This document shows positions 25,629 through 32,580 of a stretch of 34,141 nucleotides of DNA, piece after piece (within the stretch, counting starts at the first letter, position 1; the number at the start of each line of letters is the position of its first letter). The position numbers were made by a program, and so were the translations under genes. The stretch is taken from the NCBI GenBank assembly GCA_003221195.1, contig QHQO01000043.1, positions 1 through 34,141 of the forward strand. Reading direction: 5' to 3'. The notes under the pieces are model-generated. The model did no database searches. It was not told where the DNA came from and saw nothing but the letters and a program-made list of their open reading frames with translations. Source of the stretch: Verrucomicrobiota bacterium. GTDB taxonomy: Bacteria; Verrucomicrobiota; Verrucomicrobiia; Chthoniobacterales; UBA10450.

Positions 25629-26225
25629 TCAATCCGCCTCGCTACATCCGCGCGGAGTCAGCGTCGCAAATCCTAAATCGATGTGAAGATGGTCGTTGGT
25701 TTCACCCTGTTTCGAACCGAATGGGCGAACAAAGACCGCTAAACCAAGCGACGCCGCGACAGTCCCATATTTCTCAATCGACTTCGCATCGGAGAGAAAA
25801 GTGTCTCCGATCCGGTATATGTTCGCAGCCGTTCCCCAGGGATGAATGCTTTTTGCGCCGCCAATCTGATGTGCCGGCGACCTGTAGCCGCCATTTGCAC
25901 TGATGAAAACCGGCGCATCGACTTCGCGGCGAAAATTCTCCAACCATGTCGCAAGCAACGCGATTGCGCACGGAACATAATGGGGAAACTGGCCCAGAAG
26001 CAGTCTCGCCTCACGACAATCCACGAGCATTAATTCCGAGAGCCTGAAGTGCCGTGCCAGCCGAATTTCGTGTGCTTCCTGCCAGCTGGTGATTTCGTAA
26101 AAAAATCGTGGCAGATGATGGATATTGCCGTGCGAGTCCGTTTCCGCTTCGCCAGGCCCCAGTAATACCCGATACTCTTCAGGCAAATTGAAACCATCAA
26201 CCACGCGCAACCCCTCAATGGTCAT
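25629..26225 (-). CDS. M15-like D-Ala-D-Ala carboxypeptidase-fold protein
   Basis: The C-terminal half of this 198-residue protein follows the M15 pattern: NGGYRSPAHQ (111-120), HPWGTAAN (H128 to N135) and NDHLHIDLG (177-185). In active M15 enzymes the second element is HxxGxAxD, where Asp binds zinc; here that position is Asn (135). His128 and His179/181 are kept. The protein may be a weak or inactive metallopeptidase, or a binding domain. It has no signal peptide, unusual for a cell-wall carboxypeptidase. Its ATG overlaps the beta-lactamase-like stop (ATGA), and the amidoligase starts seven bases after its end. Confidence 0.75.
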   Translation of the reverse strand: MTIEGLRVVDGFNLPEEYRVLLGPGEAETDSHGNIHHLPRFFYEITSWQEAHEIRLARHFRLSELMLVDCREARLLLGQFPHYVPCAIALLATWLENFRREVDAPVFISANGGYRSPAHQIGGAKSIHPWGTAANIYRIGDTFLSDAKSIEKYGTVAASLGLAVFVRPFGSKQGETNDHLHIDLGFATLTPRGCSEAD

Positions 26226-27076
26226 TTGATCTCGTCTTCCACTCCCATGACCGAGTGATAAATCGCTTCGGAAATAGCTGCGACGGTCTCGCGACGCCCT
26301 TCCTTCTCGGAATCAAATTCGGTCAAAATGACTGCGATGTACGGTTCGCGTTCAGGCAAGTAGATAATTCCCATGTCGTGGCAGGCGGTCGAGATCTCGC
26401 CTGTCTTGTGCGCCACTGCCGCGTGCGGCGGCAGGCCGGCAGGAATCATCGAGTTGAATCGTTGTTCCAGCAAAATACGGATCGCTTGTTCTTTGCTCTC
26501 GCTGCGAAGAAAATCACCACGCAGGGCGGACAACAACGTCACCAAACCGTCGGCAGTCGCTTCGTTGTTTATGCCTTTTTCATGTGCCGCATGGTCCTCA
26601 ACACCTCGCCGCAGTTCCACTCCTTGAACTTGCGCATCGCGCAGAACATTTCGTGCATATGCCACGCCCAGAAAATCGAGAAGCAGATTGGTCGCAAGAT
26701 TGCTGCTCGCAGTAATCATTCCTGCTGCAAGCGCAGAAATCTTCGCTGTTCGCCCGATGGCTTGATATAGCTCAGGCATTGCATCGGAGTCGCGGTTGAG
26801 CTGAAACGGAGAGCCGTTTGCTGCGCTGAAAAAGCGGTTTCGCACGTGTAGCGAGTCATCCAGCCGAACTCGCCCCTCGTCCACGGCGCGGAAAAGGGCG
26901 AGAAGCACTGCAACCTTGATTGTGCTTGCAGCATGAAACCAGCGATCACCCCGCAGGGAAAAGCGCAAGCCACTCTCGAGATCGTGAAGCGATACGGCAG
27001 TCGCTCGAGCCTTGCTTTCGGCCGTCAATCGTTCCACTTGCTCAGTTAAGATGCTGGACACATCCGAGCGTAACAC
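26222..27076 (-). CDS. class A beta-lactamase-like serine hydrolase
   Basis: The 284-residue protein has all three penicillin-recognising motifs: STIK (Ser51-Lys54), SSN in place of SDN (124-126) and KTG (224-226). A segment around GVEDHAAHEKGINNEATADGL is like the omega-loop region of class A enzymes. There is no signal peptide or lipobox, so it should stay in the cytoplasm, which argues against a drug-resistance role. It is the first gene of the operon with the M15-like protein and the amidoligase; the hydrolase gene at 27120 is divergent, 43 bases away. Confidence 0.85.
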   Translation of the reverse strand: MLRSDVSSILTEQVERLTAESKARATAVSLHDLESGLRFSLRGDRWFHAASTIKVAVLLALFRAVDEGRVRLDDSLHVRNRFFSAANGSPFQLNRDSDAMPELYQAIGRTAKISALAAGMITASSNLATNLLLDFLGVAYARNVLRDAQVQGVELRRGVEDHAAHEKGINNEATADGLVTLLSALRGDFLRSESKEQAIRILLEQRFNSMIPAGLPPHAAVAHKTGEISTACHDMGIIYLPEREPYIAVILTEFDSEKEGRRETVAAISEAIYHSVMGVEDEIK

Positions 27077-27119
27077 GGAGTGCTCTTTACATACCCATTA
27101 GCAAGTCGCAAATTCGATA

Positions 27120-27782
27120 ATGCCAAGTCTCGCCGTCTGGATGCGTCCGAAGGATGAAAAATGGTTTCAGCCATTTTTTGCGAAGCATCCTGACATTCGT
27201 GTTTTTGATGCACGCAAACGCGATGTTGCCATGGAGGAGATGGACGGGCTGCTCCTGACCGGCGGCTCTGACATTGCGCCTGAATTTCTGCGCCAGGAAG
27301 ATGTCGATCCAAAATTGCTCCAGGATGATCTTGAGCCGGAGCGGGACCGCTGGGAATTCGAGGCGATTTCAAAAGCGCTCGCGCGTGGACTGCCGATTCT
27401 TGGTATTTGCAGAGGGATCCAGGTCTTAAACGTCGCGCTGGGAGGCACCCTCAAGCTCGACATTCCCGGTCATGGACACCCGGAACAAAAAGACCGGGAC
27501 ATCCAGCCGTTGCGTCACGATGGTAACGCGAAGCATCGGTACGAAAACGTAAATAGTTCACATCACCAGACGATCGATCGCGCCGCAGACGGGTTCGAAG
27601 TCGAAGCGTGGTGCACCGATGACGACATCATCGAGCAAGTGCGCCTGCGCAATTATCCATTCGCTCTGGCGGTCCAATATCATCCCGAGCGTGGAAAGAT
27701 TTACGACGCGCTCTTCGAAGATTTCTTCCACAAGGTCAAGTCATTCCGAGCGGAGTCGAGGAATCCCGTGAAGCGGCCTTGA
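27120..27782 (+). CDS. C26 gamma-glutamyl hydrolase (class I glutamine amidotransferase fold)
   Basis: The 220-residue protein shows LLLTGGSDIAPEF (45-57), the nucleophile elbow GICRGIQVLN with Cys97, SSHHQ (146-150) and VQYHPE with His188 and Glu190, a complete Cys-His-Glu triad. This is the PuuD-like peptidase C26 family that cleaves gamma-glutamyl amide bonds. No signal peptide is present. The last 13 residues (SFRAESRN onward) are encoded by a copy of a dispersed repeat at 27741-27767, so the tail was probably acquired. It is divergent from the beta-lactamase-like gene; the shared 43-base gap must hold both promoters. Confidence 0.9.
   Translation: MPSLAVWMRPKDEKWFQPFFAKHPDIRVFDARKRDVAMEEMDGLLLTGGSDIAPEFLRQEDVDPKLLQDDLEPERDRWEFEAISKALARGLPILGICRGIQVLNVALGGTLKLDIPGHGHPEQKDRDIQPLRHDGNAKHRYENVNSSHHQTIDRAADGFEVEAWCTDDDIIEQVRLRNYPFALAVQYHPERGKIYDALFEDFFHKVKSFRAESRNPVKRP
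27741..27767. repeat. copy of a dispersed GAG-rich repeat inside a gene end
   Basis: The stretch TCATTCCGAGCGGAGTCGAG and the next few bases resemble the left arm of the 30412-30525 element (TCATCCCGAACGAAG). It encodes the tail of the C26 hydrolase. Confidence 0.6.
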
Positions 27783-27990
27783 GGTTACGCCACAAACGCT
27801 GTCGAAAACTGCCAACGTATTGTCGCCCAGCGCAAGCAAGCGATCGACACCGGCACCGTCCCCGCGCGAAAATATTAATTGTCACCACACGTTGCGGTCT
27901 CGAGCCTGCTCGCAATCACAAACTAATTGGCGCAATCCTGGATGTTGCGTTAATCATCAAAGGATCAACGCACTTACTGCTGCACAGTCC

Positions 27991-29217
27991 GTGAGACGCA
28001 CCCACACCGATGCGTATCGTGCGGACCGTCTTGAAGCCTTGAAGCAAATAGCCGCCAGGTACGGCGGCGCGTGTTTATCGACGCTTTACCTCAAGAGCAC
28101 GGCAAAACTCCGCTGGCATTGCGCCAGAGGCCACGAGTGGGAAGTAATTCCCGGCAATATTGCGCGCGGTCATTGGAGCATGATCTGTGGAAGAGGCAAG
28201 CGGAAAGGTAGTTGGTGTCCAATCTGTGTCGGCAAACTCCCGCGAAAGCTCGCTTGTCAAAAATTGAAGGATCTTGCCAGTGCTCGTGGCGGAGAATTAC
28301 TCTCAAGGTGTTATCATGACGCAAGAACGCCGCTCCGATGGAGATGCGCGAAGGGTCACGAGTGGGAGGCAGTCCCCGACGCGGTCAAGCACGGCACTTG
28401 GTGTCCTGTCTGCGGCGGCTCTTACCCGTTGAGCTTGGCCATGATGCGAGAATGCGCCGGCAAGTACGCAGGCGCATGTCTTTCGACAAATTACGTCAAC
28501 AGCAAGACCCATCTTCGTTGGAAGTGCGCCGAGGGGCACGAATGGACTTCCAAGCCCGATCATGTTCTAAGAGGGCATTGGTGTCCAATTTGTTCAGCGG
28601 GCGTATCTGAACGAATTTGCCGCGCACTACTTGAGCGAATGACTGGCGTTTGCTTTCCGAAGGCACGACCTCCGTGGCTTAGAAGCAAACGTGGCGGACA
28701 AATGGAGTTCGATGGTTATGCCCCATCACTAGGTCTGGCGTTTGAATATCACGGAGAGCAGCACTATGCACGCAGTCCATTCTTTCACAGGGGTCCGCGG
28801 GCGTTTAAACAGCGCCAGCAGGATGACGAGCAAAAACGGCGCCTTTGTCGACGTCGGAAGGTGACCTTACTCGAAGTTCCATATCGGATACCTCATCACC
28901 AAGTCCAGGTGTACCTTGGGAGCTTGCTTGATTACGCAAACTTGGGTGTGATCTGTGATAGAACACCCATAAAAATCTCCGAACTTAATATCTGGCGTCG
29001 GAAAGACTGTAATGACATGCGCGCGCTCGCCGTTTCGCGAGGCGGTAGGCTCGTTTCCGACTATTACATAAGCAACAGCGAGAAGCTGCGTTGGCGCTGC
29101 ACAGAGGGGCATGAATGGGAAGCGGTTCCTAGCTCGGTTAGGCGCGGCGCTTGGTGCCCAATCTGCGGGTCATCATTGGGGGACACTGGTGTCCAAAATG
29201 CGAGCAGTTCAGACTAG
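27991..29217 (+). CDS. zinc-ribbon repeat protein with embedded nuclease-like domain (3' end frameshifted)
   Basis: Tandem units of about 65 residues carry the pattern W-x-C-A-x-GH-x-W followed by WCPxC, a likely treble-clef or zinc-ribbon module. Three lie before and one after a central domain (about 28600-28900) with MEFDGY, AFEYHGEQHY, QQDDEQKRRLC and VTLLEVPYRI. That centre resembles a Vsr/PD-(D/E)XK-like endonuclease, though I cannot name it precisely. GTG at 27991 is the start I favour (408 residues); the frame is open to 27820 with little protein character. The fifth repeat is out of frame after a G5 run at 29178-29182, so this frame ends at 29217. Likely an accessory, defence-type or phage-derived gene, now damaged. 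Confidence 0.6.
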   Translation: MRRTHTDAYRADRLEALKQIAARYGGACLSTLYLKSTAKLRWHCARGHEWEVIPGNIARGHWSMICGRGKRKGSWCPICVGKLPRKLACQKLKDLASARGGELLSRCYHDARTPLRWRCAKGHEWEAVPDAVKHGTWCPVCGGSYPLSLAMMRECAGKYAGACLSTNYVNSKTHLRWKCAEGHEWTSKPDHVLRGHWCPICSAGVSERICRALLERMTGVCFPKARPPWLRSKRGGQMEFDGYAPSLGLAFEYHGEQHYARSPFFHRGPRAFKQRQQDDEQKRRLCRRRKVTLLEVPYRIPHHQVQVYLGSLLDYANLGVICDRTPIKISELNIWRRKDCNDMRALAVSRGGRLVSDYYISNSEKLRWRCTEGHEWEAVPSSVRRGAWCPICGSSLGDTGVQNASSSD

Positions 29218-29441
29218 GTCGAAAGTACGCACTATCGCTGGAAGAAATTCAAAAGACTGCGAAGGGACGAGGTGGCGAGTGTTTGGCGGACAACTACCTA
29301 AATACTCGCGAAAAGCTGATATGGCGTTGCGCGAAAGGCCATCTGTGGCGGGCGAACACGAATAGCATTCGACGAGGTTCATGGTGCCCGATTTGCGCGA
29401 AAACGTTCCGAACAAACAGGCGCAGATGTTATGGCCGATAG
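29151..29441 (+). pseudogene. out-of-frame 3' part of the zinc-ribbon repeat gene
   Basis: In the -1 frame the repeat array continues: GGHWCPKCEQFRLG, then LSLEEIQKTAKGRGGECLADNY, RCAKGHLW and RRGSWCPIC, ending at 29441. One extra G in the run at 29178-29182 would join it to the upstream frame (SSLGGHWCPKC). The first in-frame codon available, TTG at 29151, lies inside the coding sequence of the upstream frame, so independent translation is unlikely. Confidence 0.65.
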
Positions 29442-29449
29442 AACAAAAG

Positions 29450-29611
29450 TTAGTCGTTCGCGTCGCGACGCTTCTGTATCTGCCACTGTCGACGCCACTC
29501 AGAACGAGGGATTGTCCCGTTCCCCTCGAGCGCATCGTAAACGTGTGCCTTTATAGCAGTCACTTCCGCCTTACCGGTGATGCTTTCTGTCGAGAGCATT
29601 TTGAAGATCAT
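29450..29611 (-). CDS. 53-codon ORF overlapping the HEPN-like gene
   Basis: An ATG at 29611 overlaps the TGA of the HEPN-like frame (ATGA). The product includes LSTESITGKAEVTAIKAHV and ends in a basic QKRRDAND tail. It stops nine bases from the convergent zinc-ribbon gene. The codon pattern looks protein-like, but I do not recognise it; it may instead be the frameshifted remainder of the gene upstream. Confidence 0.35.
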   Translation of the reverse strand: MIFKMLSTESITGKAEVTAIKAHVYDALEGNGTIPRSEWRRQWQIQKRRDAND

Positions 29612-29931
29612 TGTGGTTTGCTCGAACTCCTAGCGTGTGGAATTGCACCTCCTAGCGTCCACACAGAGAGATTCGGTTGACGGCGTGTATCTTTGTCCGT
29701 CAAACGGGCGATCGAAAGAAACATTGTATCCTCTAAACTCACCTGGAATACGCGCAGCAGTGGTCCAAGCCGCTCGCTCATTAGTTCGGTAAGACTCTCA
29801 TCGTGCATAAAGAGTCGATGGTAAATCAGCCACGATTCTCGAAGCGCGCAGGTTTCGCCAGCGACGTGTGCAAATGCGTCTCTGATGATTGCGGGGTATT
29901 TCGAATAGTCGCCGTCGAGCGTAGTTGCCAT
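29608..29931 (-). CDS. truncated HEPN/AbiU2-like protein
   Basis: From ATG 29931 (107 residues; TTG at 29994 would give 128). The region AFAHVAGETCALRESWLIYHRLF, then LLRVFQVSLEDTMFLSIARLTD and PNLSVWTL, resembles the N-terminal helices of AbiU2-type HEPN proteins. Family members usually have about 200 or more residues and an R-x4-6-H catalytic motif in the C-terminal half; here the frame ends before it. I see no matching continuation in the other frames. It is probably a remnant of a defence or toxin gene, next to the broken zinc-ribbon gene. Confidence 0.45.
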   Translation of the reverse strand: MATTLDGDYSKYPAIIRDAFAHVAGETCALRESWLIYHRLFMHDESLTELMSERLGPLLRVFQVSLEDTMFLSIARLTDKDTRRQPNLSVWTLGGAIPHARSSSKPQ

Positions 29932-30012
29932 TGCAGAGAAAGAGGAAGGAACTAGGCAAATCTGAACGTTTGATACTTTACAATCACCCTCCAATGAGAT
30001 GCCGCGATTTAA

Positions 30013-30375
30013 CTACTTCCCACGATAAACGCAGCGTGCTGTCGGGGTTTCGTGCACGACAATCTCGCAGAGGCCGGGACATTGCGATTCTAATTTCTTC
30101 CAGAACCATTCTGCCATTTTCTCGATTGTTGGATTCTCCAAGCCTTCGATATTGTTCAGATAAGCGTGGTCCAACATTTTCAGAAGCGGTTTCATTGCAT
30201 CGCTGATTCGTGCGTGATCGTAAACCCACCCGGGTTTTGGATCGACATCGCCTTCCACTGAAACCTCCACTTTAAAGCTGTGCCCATGCAGTCCACGGCA
30301 TTTGTGGCCCTCGGGAGCATTCGGCAAGGTTTGCGCTGCTTCAAAAGTGAAATCTTTGGTTAAGCGGGCGCGCAT
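30013..30375 (-). CDS. queD: 6-carboxytetrahydropterin synthase
   Basis: QueD makes 6-carboxy-tetrahydropterin in queuosine synthesis. From ATG 30375 the protein has 120 residues with FTFEAAQTLPN, EGHKCRGLHGHSF (Cys26; His30 and His32), LLKMLDHAYLN and VHETPTARCVYRG. In the characterised Escherichia coli enzyme the zinc ligands are three His, the first in an AAH motif. Here the matching residue is Gln15 (codon CAA is clear in the DNA). The enzyme could use another ligand or differ in activity; I cannot tell. queE follows upstream on the same strand, separated by a repeat element. Confidence 0.9.
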   Translation of the reverse strand: MRARLTKDFTFEAAQTLPNAPEGHKCRGLHGHSFKVEVSVEGDVDPKPGWVYDHARISDAMKPLLKMLDHAYLNNIEGLENPTIEKMAEWFWKKLESQCPGLCEIVVHETPTARCVYRGK

Positions 30376-30411
30376 ACACGTGAGTGAAAGATGCACCGCG
30401 CCCCACGCGTT

Positions 30412-30525
30412 GTCATCCCGAACGAAGTGAGGGACCTCTCACAGACGCGGAAGGTCGCACGAGCTACTATGTGTGGCTCGTCACCCAGCGCGAGATCCTT
30501 CGCCGTCTTTGCGATTCGGGATGAC
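30412..30525. repeat. 114-base inverted-repeat element between queD and queE
   Basis: The ends are perfect 11-base inverted repeats: GTCATCCCGAA (30412-30422) and TTCGGGATGAC (30515-30525). Inside lie a GAAGTGAGGGACCTC run on the left and a GAGATCCTTCGC run on the right that also complement each other partly. It resembles palindromic dispersed repeats of the CGAAG-GAGGGATCTC type. There is no coding capacity. Confidence 0.75.
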
Positions 30526-30540
30526 TGCTTGCGCGTTCGC

Positions 30541-31200
30541 TCAAACTCCTCGCTGCGTTGGGGTCCAGATGAATTTGTGCATCTGAAGTTGAAAACGAAC
30601 ATTTAATTTGTCCGCTAAAATCCATTCAACGATCTTCCGTGGATCGATCCTCCCGAAGATCGGCGAGAACAGCACGGCGTGACAACGAGAAGGAAGATCG
30701 TAGCGCTGCACCTTGTCGTGCGACCATTCGTAATCTTCGCGCGATCCCATCACAAATTTCACTTCATCCCCTGGGGTGAGATGGTCAATGTTCGACCAAA
30801 GATTCTTATCCACTTCACCGCTGCCCGGCGTTTTCAAATCCATGATCCGATGGACGCGCGGATCGACCTTCGAGATATCATGCGCACCGCTCGTTTCGAG
30901 TAGAACAGTATAACCGGCGTCGCACAACATCGACATCAACGGCAACACGTTCTTCTGGAGCAACGGCTCGCCTCCGGTGATCTCGACCAAAGGACAATCA
31001 AATGCTGCGATCGTATCTACAATCTCGTTCAGAGCTTGTTTCTTCCCCTCGTAAAAGGCGTACTCAGTGTCACAATAGTTGCAGCGCAGATTGCAGAATG
31101 TCAGACGCACAAACACGCAGGGTTGCCCTGCCCACGTGCTTTCACCCTGAATTGAGTGATAAATTTCGTTAATTGTCAGCGTCTTTTCGCGCTCTTCCAT
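30541..31200 (-). CDS. queE: 7-carboxy-7-deazaguanine synthase
   Basis: QueE is a radical-SAM enzyme that forms 7-carboxy-7-deazaguanine from the QueD product. The 219 residues show NEIYHSIQGEST, the radical-SAM triad CNLRCNYC at residues 36-43, EITGGEPLLQ, and a typical end LQMHKFIWTP. The length is normal. It is oriented with queD and is cytosolic; queC is not in this window. Confidence 0.94.
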   Translation of the reverse strand: MEEREKTLTINEIYHSIQGESTWAGQPCVFVRLTFCNLRCNYCDTEYAFYEGKKQALNEIVDTIAAFDCPLVEITGGEPLLQKNVLPLMSMLCDAGYTVLLETSGAHDISKVDPRVHRIMDLKTPGSGEVDKNLWSNIDHLTPGDEVKFVMGSREDYEWSHDKVQRYDLPSRCHAVLFSPIFGRIDPRKIVEWILADKLNVRFQLQMHKFIWTPTQRGV

Positions 31201-31387
31201 GACGTTAGAAACGTCTTATGCGACGAATCCCAAAGCAAGTAAGCGTGAGGCGCGCCGCAGGGCTACAATCGCTGTAGCTTGACGCTCCAACCGGCGTCCA
31301 TAATCTGAAATTCGGCGGCAAGCCGCATTTGATCCGGCAACGCGTTGAGAACAACGCGCTCCGCTGTCCCTGTAACATGTTTGTAGT

Positions 31388-32083
31388 GTGAATGTTTTAG
31401 CAGCTTTTTATCGCTCGTCGGTCGGGAAGAAAATGATCGTCGCCGTCACCGGCATCATTCTGATCCTTTTCGTGATCGGACATTTGCTCGGGAATTTGCA
31501 AATTTTCATCGGCCCGGATTGGATCAACGGTTACTCGCAACATCTGCGTGATCTCGGGCCACTGCTTTGGTTAGTTCGAATTTTTCTGCTCGCCACTGTC
31601 ATTATTCACATCTACGTGACCATCCAATTGGCAATTGAAAACAGGCGTGCCCGTCCTGAGCCATACATCGACAAGAGTTACGTCAAAGCAACGTTTGCGT
31701 CGCGTCACATGGTGATGAGCGGACTCATCGTGCTGGCATTCATCGTTTATCATCTCGCGCATTTCACGGTGCGCGTTACGGATCCCAGGTTTGGCTTACT
31801 TAAAGCTGATCCGCTCGGGCACTACGACGTTTACTCGATGATGGTGTACGGATTCCAGAATTATTATGTGTCGGGTTTTTACATCCTCGGATTGTTTTTG
31901 CTCGCGCTTCATTTAAGCCATGGATCTTCCAGCTTTTTCCAGTCTCTTGGATTAAATGATAAGAAACTGACGCCACGTCTCGCGTTTGGCGGTCGGATCT
32001 TCGCATGGCTCATATTTATCGGTTACACCTCGATCCCGGTGGCGATTCTCTTCGGTTTGGTTAAACCAGCGCAACAGCTATGA
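31388..32083 (+). CDS. sdhC: succinate dehydrogenase cytochrome b subunit
   Basis: The 231-residue membrane anchor of complex II follows the b558 type of SdhC (about five hydrophobic segments) found in Bacteroidetes and Verrucomicrobia. VGKKMIVAVTGIILILFVIGH opens the first helix; His residues in GHLLGNLQ, ASRHMVMSG, YHLAHFTVR and LHLSHGSSSFFQSLG are candidate haem ligands. It starts with GTG. The 187 bases upstream (31201-31387) show no gene and must contain the promoter. The stop is six bases before the IVS-like element that separates it from sdhA. Confidence 0.93.
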   Translation: MNVLAAFYRSSVGKKMIVAVTGIILILFVIGHLLGNLQIFIGPDWINGYSQHLRDLGPLLWLVRIFLLATVIIHIYVTIQLAIENRRARPEPYIDKSYVKATFASRHMVMSGLIVLAFIVYHLAHFTVRVTDPRFGLLKADPLGHYDVYSMMVYGFQNYYVSGFYILGLFLLALHLSHGSSSFFQSLGLNDKKLTPRLAFGGRIFAWLIFIGYTSIPVAILFGLVKPAQQL

Positions 32084-32089
32084 GGGGCG

Positions 32090-32570
32090 AAAATTCGAAA
32101 TCCGAATATCGAACCCCGAAACAAATTCGAATCTCGAAACCTTGAATGCTGATCCCGAAAATGCAAAACCCTATGACCTAGAGGAGCGGACTGTTGTGTT
32201 TGCTGAACTCAGCCGGGCGTTTGTCAAAAGATTGCCGCGAACGATCAGCAATATCAAGGATGCAAGACAATTTATTCGGGCGTCGGGGTCTGTAGGCGCA
32301 AATTACATTGAAGCAAATGAAGCAATCGGAAAGAAAGATTTTGTGATGAAGATCAAGATTTGTCGCAGAGAAGCCAAGGAAAGTCGGTACTGGCTGCGGT
32401 TGCTTGATGTCGATGGCCAACTCGAGGAAGAACGCCAGCAACTCTCATCTGAGGCAACAGAACTGATGAATATTTTCGGCGCCATTCTCCGCAAATGCGA
32501 GTAACAGGTTGGAGAATTTCAGAATTTTCTAATGTTTGTTTCGGATTTCGACATTCGAATTTCGAATTTT
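32090..32570 (+). mobile_element. IVS-like element with terminal inverted repeats, inserted between sdhC and sdhA
   Basis: The ends are 36-base imperfect inverted repeats: 32090-32125 and the complement of 32535-32570 agree at 32 of 36 positions. Each end is built of CGAANNN units in seven-base phase after AAAATT. Inside is a single gene for a four-helix-bundle protein of the family found in 23S rRNA intervening sequences. The element fills almost the whole gap: six bases after the sdhC stop and ten before the sdhA start. No target duplication is visible. In RNA the ends would fold into a long stem, as in rRNA intervening sequences cut by RNase III. That function here is inference. Confidence 0.75.
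32142..32504 (+). CDS. four-helix bundle protein of the 23S rRNA IVS (S23) family
   Basis: The product (about 120 residues from TTG 32142, the only likely in-frame start) has the family core: KPYDLEERTVVFAELSRAFVKRLPRTI, then RASGSVGANYIEANEAIG, FVMKIKICRREAKESRYWLRLLD and an EATELMNIFGAIL end helix. These are the small basic four-helix proteins encoded by 23S rRNA intervening sequences, related in fold to the Avd accessory proteins of diversity-generating retroelements. The biochemical role is unknown; RNA binding is likely from the family. No Shine-Dalgarno is seen. The frame runs open back into sdhC, but that part is a shadow. Confidence 0.85.
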   Translation: MNADPENAKPYDLEERTVVFAELSRAFVKRLPRTISNIKDARQFIRASGSVGANYIEANEAIGKKDFVMKIKICRREAKESRYWLRLLDVDGQLEEERQQLSSEATELMNIFGAILRKCE

Positions 32571-32580
32571 GTTAACATCT

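Noticed and set aside
26222-27076. Antibiotic-resistance beta-lactamase
   Set aside because: It has no export signal and is operonic with an amidoligase and an M15-like gene, so a metabolic role is more likely.
29170-29185. Programmed -1 ribosomal frameshift at the G run
   Set aside because: It lacks a standard X-XXY-YYZ heptamer, and I see no clear downstream pseudoknot. A one-base indel is simpler, though not proven.
31986-32141. Extended start of the four-helix-bundle protein inside sdhC
   Set aside because: The extra residues come from the sdhC coding sequence and the element end in another frame and do not resemble the family.
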